34,384 nt of DNA from Acidobacteriota bacterium (GTDB taxonomy: Bacteria > Acidobacteriota > Blastocatellia > Pyrinomonadales > Pyrinomonadaceae), in assembly GCA_018269075.1 (NCBI GenBank), contig JAFDVJ010000077.1:29946-64329 (forward strand). The letters are read 5' to 3'. The position numbers and the translations under genes were made by a program. The notes below the pieces were generated by a model that saw only the letters and a program-made list of their open reading frames with translations, was not told the origin of the DNA and did not search any database. This document shows, in pieces, positions 31,027 through 34,384 of the stretch. Every line of letters begins with the position of its first letter. Position 1 is the first letter of the stretch.

Positions 31027-32008
31027 GTTTACGAAGGCGAAGGACGAAGCGGACGCCGTTCGATTGGTTTCGGCCAACCGGGACGCGCAGTATATCGCGG
31101 GCGGCACGAACATCGTCGATCTGATGAAGGAAGACGTCCGGCGGCCGAACGAGCTCATCGATATTTCCGGGCTCAAGCTGACGCGGATCAAAACGATTCC
31201 GTCCGGCCTTTCGATCGGCGCGCTCGCGACGAACACGGACACGGCCAATCACCCGCTGGTGCGGCAGCAGTTTCCGCTGCTTTCGCAGGCGATCCTCGCC
31301 GGCGCGTCGGCGCAGATCCGCAACATGGCGACGAACGGCGGGAATCTCATGCAGCAGGTCCGGTGCTGGTATTTCTACGACGTCGCCGTCGCGTGCAACC
31401 GCCGCGAGCCCGGTTCGGGCTGCTCGGCGCTCGGCGGGCTCAACCGCCGCTACGCGATCTTCGGCTGGTCCGAATCCTGCGTCGCCGTCAACCCGTCGGA
31501 CATGGCGGTCGCGCTCGCCGCGCTCGACGCGGTCGTCAATGTGACCGAGACGAGCGGCACCACGGGATACGGAATCCCGATCACGGAATTTCACAAGCTG
31601 CCGGGCGACGCGCCGCATCGGGACAAGGCGCTCGAACCGGGCGAGCTGATCACTTCGATCGAGCTCCCGCGCAATAATTTCGCGGCGAATTCCTATTATT
31701 TGAAGGTCGGCGAGCGGACGAGCTACTCGTTCGCGCTCGTTTCGGTCGCCGCCGCGCTCGAACTCGCCGGCGGACGCATCAAACAGGCGCGCGTCGCGCT
31801 CGGCGGCGTCGCCAACAAGCCGTGGCGCGCGTATGACGCCGAAAAAATGCTCGTCGGGAAAACGCCGTCGCGCGAGGCGTTCGAAGCGGCGGCCGCCGAG
31901 GAGATGAAAAAGGCGCAGCCGCTCGAACATAACGAATACAAGGTCGAGCTCGGCCGGCGCGCGATCACGCTCGCGCTGCTGCGGGCGTTCAAAGGCGCGG
32001 CGGAATAA
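31013..32008 (+). CDS. paoB: FAD-binding subunit with extra 4Fe-4S motif, PaoB type
   Basis: A 331-residue medium subunit of the molybdenum hydroxylase family. The N-terminal FAD site is seen as YIAGGTNIVDLMK (27-39) and the second FAD segment as AQIRNMATNGGNLMQ (100-114). It is followed by four cysteines, C118 (VRCWY), C128 (ACNRR), C137 (GSGCSAL) and C156 (SESCVA). These match the insertion that binds an additional [4Fe-4S] cluster in E. coli PaoB and separate it from ordinary xanthine dehydrogenase subunits. It carries electrons from paoA to an outside acceptor. The start codon has an excellent GGAGG site seven bases upstream, inside paoA, so the 14-base overlap looks genuine. The gap to paoC is 19 bases. 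Confidence 0.92.
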   Translation: MRPFKFTKAKDEADAVRLVSANRDAQYIAGGTNIVDLMKEDVRRPNELIDISGLKLTRIKTIPSGLSIGALATNTDTANHPLVRQQFPLLSQAILAGASAQIRNMATNGGNLMQQVRCWYFYDVAVACNRREPGSGCSALGGLNRRYAIFGWSESCVAVNPSDMAVALAALDAVVNVTETSGTTGYGIPITEFHKLPGDAPHRDKALEPGELITSIELPRNNFAANSYYLKVGERTSYSFALVSVAAALELAGGRIKQARVALGGVANKPWRAYDAEKMLVGKTPSREAFEAAAAEEMKKAQPLEHNEYKVELGRRAITLALLRAFKGAAE

Positions 32009-32027
32009 ATCGGGAGGGCGAAAAATT

Positions 32028-34202
32028 ATGGCACGATACATCGGAAAGGATATGAGCCGCGTCGAGGGCGTCGCGAAAGTGACGGGCAAGGCCAAATACG
32101 CGGCCGAGTTTCAGGTCAAGAATCTCGCGCACGGCTTTCTCGCGACCGGCGCGATCGCGCGCGGGACGATTAAATCGATCGACACGACGGAAGCCGAACG
32201 CGCGCCGGGCGTGATCCGCGTCTTCACGCATTTGAACACGCCGAAGTTCAACACGGGTTCGGACAAATCGTTTTACGCGCTGCAGTCGGACCGGATTCTC
32301 TTCAATATGCAGCCGGTCGCGCTGGTCGTCGCCGAGACGTTCGAGCAGGCGCGTTTCGCTTCGTATCTCGTGAAAGTCGAATACAACGGGGAACCGCACG
32401 CGACCGACACCGAAAGCCTGCTCGCGAAAGCGCGCGTTCCCGGCAGCCGCAAACCGACGCCGCGCGGCAACCCCGATGAGGCGATGAAGACCGCGCCGGT
32501 CAAAGTCGCGGCCGAATACCGGATCCAGATGGAGCATCACAATCCGATCGAGCCGCACGCCGCGATCGCCCACTGGGAAGGCGACAAGCTGACGATCTTC
32601 GACAAGACGCAGGAAGTCTACGGCGTCCGGCGGCATCTCGCAAAGGTCTTCGGCCTTTCCGAAGACAACGTGCAGGTCGTCTCGCCGTTTGTCGGCGGCG
32701 CGTTCGGCGCGAGTCTCCGGCCGAACTATTACCCGTCGCTGACGGCGATGGCCGCGCGCGAATTGAAGCGCCCCGTCAAGGTCGTCTACACGCGCTCGCA
32801 GATGTACACCGGCTACGGCTACCGGCCCTACACGATCCAGAAGATCGCGCTCGGCGCCGAAAAATCGGGTAAATTAACGGCGATGATCCACGATGCCGTC
32901 CACAACACTTCGTCGTACGAGGAATTCAACGACAACACGACCTCGATGACGCGCGGCGTCTACGCCTGCCCGAACCTGCTCGCGACGACGAAGCTCGTCG
33001 ACACCGATCTCTCGACGCCGACCTGGATGCGCGCGCCGGGCGCGGTCTCGGGAATGTTCGCGCTCGAATGCGCGCTCGACGAATTGGCCTACGAACTCAA
33101 GATCGACCCGCTCGAGCTGCGGCTGATCAATTACGCCGAGACCGATCCCGAAAGCGGCCGGCCGTGGTCGAGCAAGGCATTGCGCGAATGCTACCGATTG
33201 GGCGCGGAGAAATTCGGGTGGAAAAAGCGCACGATGGAACCGCGGTCGATGCGCGACGGGCGGCTGCTCGTCGGCTGGGGCGTCGCGACCGGCGTCTGGG
33301 GCGCGTTTCAGGCGCCGGCGTCGGTCAGGGTGACGTATCGCGCCGACGGGACGGCGCACGTCGCGAGCGCGACCTCGGACATCGGGCCCGGCACCTACAC
33401 GGTGATGACGATGATCGCCGCCGAATATCTCGGCCTCAAACCCGAGCAGGTCAAGTTCGAGCTCGGCGACACGCGCTTTCCGCGCGCGCCGGCGCAGGGC
33501 GGATCATTAACGACGGCGAGCGTCGGCTCGGCCGTCTACGGCGCGGCGCTCGCGATCGTCGGAAAACTGCTGACGCTGGCGAACGCGGACGCGAATTCGC
33601 CGCTCAAGGCGGCCGCCGCCGCGGACGTCGAACTGATGGACGGCCGGCTCCGGCTGAAAAACGACCCGTCGCGGTTCGTCGTCGCCGCCGATCTGCTCAA
33701 ACGCAATAATCTCGGGGAAATCGCCGAAACCTATCAGTCGATGCCGTCGGCCGAGCGCAACAAATACGCGACGCAGGCGCACGGCGCGCAGTTCGTCGAG
33801 GTCAAGGTCGATCCCGACATCGGCAAGGTGCGCGTGACGCGGATCATCGAGGTCACGGCGACCGGCAAAATTATGAACCCGAAGACCTCGCACAGCCAGG
33901 AGCTCGGCGGCATCGTCTGGGGCATCGGGATGGCCCTGCAGGAAGCGACCGAGATCGATCACCGCTACGGCCGGATCATGAACCATAACCTGCAGCATTA
34001 TCACGTGCCGGTCAACGCCGATATCCTCGATTACGAATCGGTCTTTATCGAGGAAGACGACCAGATCGTCAACCCGCTCGGCATCAAGGGGATGGGCGAG
34101 CTCTGTCTGGTCGGCATCCCGGCCGCGATCGCCTGCGCCGTCTTCCACGCGACCGGCAAACGCGTCCGCGAGCTGCCGATCACGCCGGAAAAACTGTTGT
34201 GA
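32028..34202 (+). CDS. paoC: Molybdopterin-binding catalytic subunit, PaoC type
   Basis: A 724-residue catalytic subunit of a periplasmic aldehyde oxidoreductase, close in length to E. coli PaoC (732). Molybdenum-cofactor segments are present: VGGAFGASLRPN (about 222-233), ATSDIGPGTYTVM (about 449-461), QGGSLTTASVGSA, and near the C-terminus GMGELC with the base E691, equivalent to catalytic E692 of PaoC. It has no signal peptide of its own and would be carried across the membrane with Tat-exported paoA. The expected reaction is oxidation of aromatic or aliphatic aldehydes to acids, a detoxifying role. GGAGGG provides the ribosome-binding site. No XdhC-like chaperone (paoD) or MCD-cofactor gene is in the window. 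The TGA stop touches an ATTTCGG heptamer array. Confidence 0.94.
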   Translation: MARYIGKDMSRVEGVAKVTGKAKYAAEFQVKNLAHGFLATGAIARGTIKSIDTTEAERAPGVIRVFTHLNTPKFNTGSDKSFYALQSDRILFNMQPVALVVAETFEQARFASYLVKVEYNGEPHATDTESLLAKARVPGSRKPTPRGNPDEAMKTAPVKVAAEYRIQMEHHNPIEPHAAIAHWEGDKLTIFDKTQEVYGVRRHLAKVFGLSEDNVQVVSPFVGGAFGASLRPNYYPSLTAMAARELKRPVKVVYTRSQMYTGYGYRPYTIQKIALGAEKSGKLTAMIHDAVHNTSSYEEFNDNTTSMTRGVYACPNLLATTKLVDTDLSTPTWMRAPGAVSGMFALECALDELAYELKIDPLELRLINYAETDPESGRPWSSKALRECYRLGAEKFGWKKRTMEPRSMRDGRLLVGWGVATGVWGAFQAPASVRVTYRADGTAHVASATSDIGPGTYTVMTMIAAEYLGLKPEQVKFELGDTRFPRAPAQGGSLTTASVGSAVYGAALAIVGKLLTLANADANSPLKAAAAADVELMDGRLRLKNDPSRFVVAADLLKRNNLGEIAETYQSMPSAERNKYATQAHGAQFVEVKVDPDIGKVRVTRIIEVTATGKIMNPKTSHSQELGGIVWGIGMALQEATEIDHRYGRIMNHNLQHYHVPVNADILDYESVFIEEDDQIVNPLGIKGMGELCLVGIPAAIACAVFHATGKRVRELPITPEKLL

Positions 34203-34234
34203 TTTCGGATTTCGGATTTCGGATTTCGGATTGG
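34202..34234. repeat. ATTTCGG heptamer array starting at the paoC stop codon
   Basis: Four perfect ATTTCGG units (34202-34229) followed by ATTGG. The first A is the final base of the paoC TGA stop, exactly the arrangement seen after the first CRTAC1 gene (11937). The ATTGG ending is shared with the array at 29906-29945. Confidence 0.9.
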
Positions 34235-34294
34235 CTTATCGGTGGGGAGCTGCCGGTTTTGGCGGACGGGGTTAGGAAGTTCGGGTTGACGTAC

Positions 34295-34384
34295 GGCGGG
34301 CTGTCAGCCGGCCAACGCCGCGTCAGCGGTGTCGAACGTTTCACCGGTGTGAAGCGTCACCGGTGTGAAGCGTATTTACAGGCT
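34295..34384. repeat. Dispersed repeat element cut by the window edge
   Basis: It begins with the palindromic GGCTGTCAGCC. It continues with a segment (34309-34343) that matches 28 of 35 bases of 19508-19542, then two perfect 16-bp tandem copies of TCACCGGTGTGAAGCG (34341-34356 and 34357-34372). The last 27 bases match the reverse complement of 29766-29792 at 23 positions. It thus links the two other repeat elements in the window into one family. Its right end lies outside the window. Confidence 0.65.

Noticed and set aside
34341..34372. Possible CRISPR repeats
   Set aside because: The two 16-bp copies are directly adjacent without spacers, and no cas gene is present. The heptamer arrays also lack spacers.

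Overview
The window looks like chromosomal DNA of a GC-rich, Gram-negative, heterotrophic bacterium, most likely an acidobacterium (Blastocatellia/Pyrinomonadaceae-like). This is inferred from the protein mix: an Oar-like TonB receptor with an N-terminal carboxypeptidase-regulatory domain, secreted CRTAC1/ASPIC-UnbV proteins, secreted TPR proteins, and an M36 protease ending in FG-GAP repeats. No rRNA, tRNA, CRISPR, phage or transposase gene was seen. Seventeen protein genes are supported.

Layout. (1) 82-5068, minus strand: a compact three-gene alpha-glucoside operon, made of a secreted GH13 alpha-glucosidase, an SLC45-like MFS sugar transporter and a cytoplasmic GH13 paralogue. (2) 5218-8658, minus: the TonB-dependent receptor, ended by a terminator. 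A strikingly AT-rich 499-bp divergent intergenic region with a perfect inverted repeat follows it. (3) 9158-17431, plus: six exported proteins in one direction, TPR, CRTAC1, CRTAC1, TPR, GH16 beta-glucanase-like and a Gly-rich unknown. Twin GntR/FadR-type palindromes sit in front of the first CRTAC1 gene. (4) 17508-29693, minus: sialate O-acetylesterase-like SGNH hydrolase, GH30 glycosidase, glycerol kinase, a soluble hybrid histidine kinase and the M36 protease. A bidirectional terminator separates blocks 3 and 4. (5) 30175-34202, plus: a PaoABC-type molybdenum aldehyde oxidoreductase operon.

How the genes may work together (inference): exported glycosidases (GH13, GH16, GH30), an esterase, a protease, an outer-membrane receptor and a sugar transporter suggest a degradative neighbourhood for complex glycans or glycolipids. 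Glycerol kinase and a periplasmic aldehyde oxidoreductase would handle by-products. There is no SusD, so this is not a Bacteroidetes-type PUL.

The most unusual material is non-coding. Heptanucleotide repeat arrays occur at six loci, and four of them begin inside or directly at a TGA stop codon. Two of these (AGTC core) are arranged as inverted arrays that can fold into long hairpins. There is also a 138-bp element with 27-bp terminal inverted repeats and no transposase, and it shares internal sequence with two further repeat copies in the window. The paired FadR-like operators and a 33-bp tandem duplication in front of the histidine kinase gene are further regulatory candidates.
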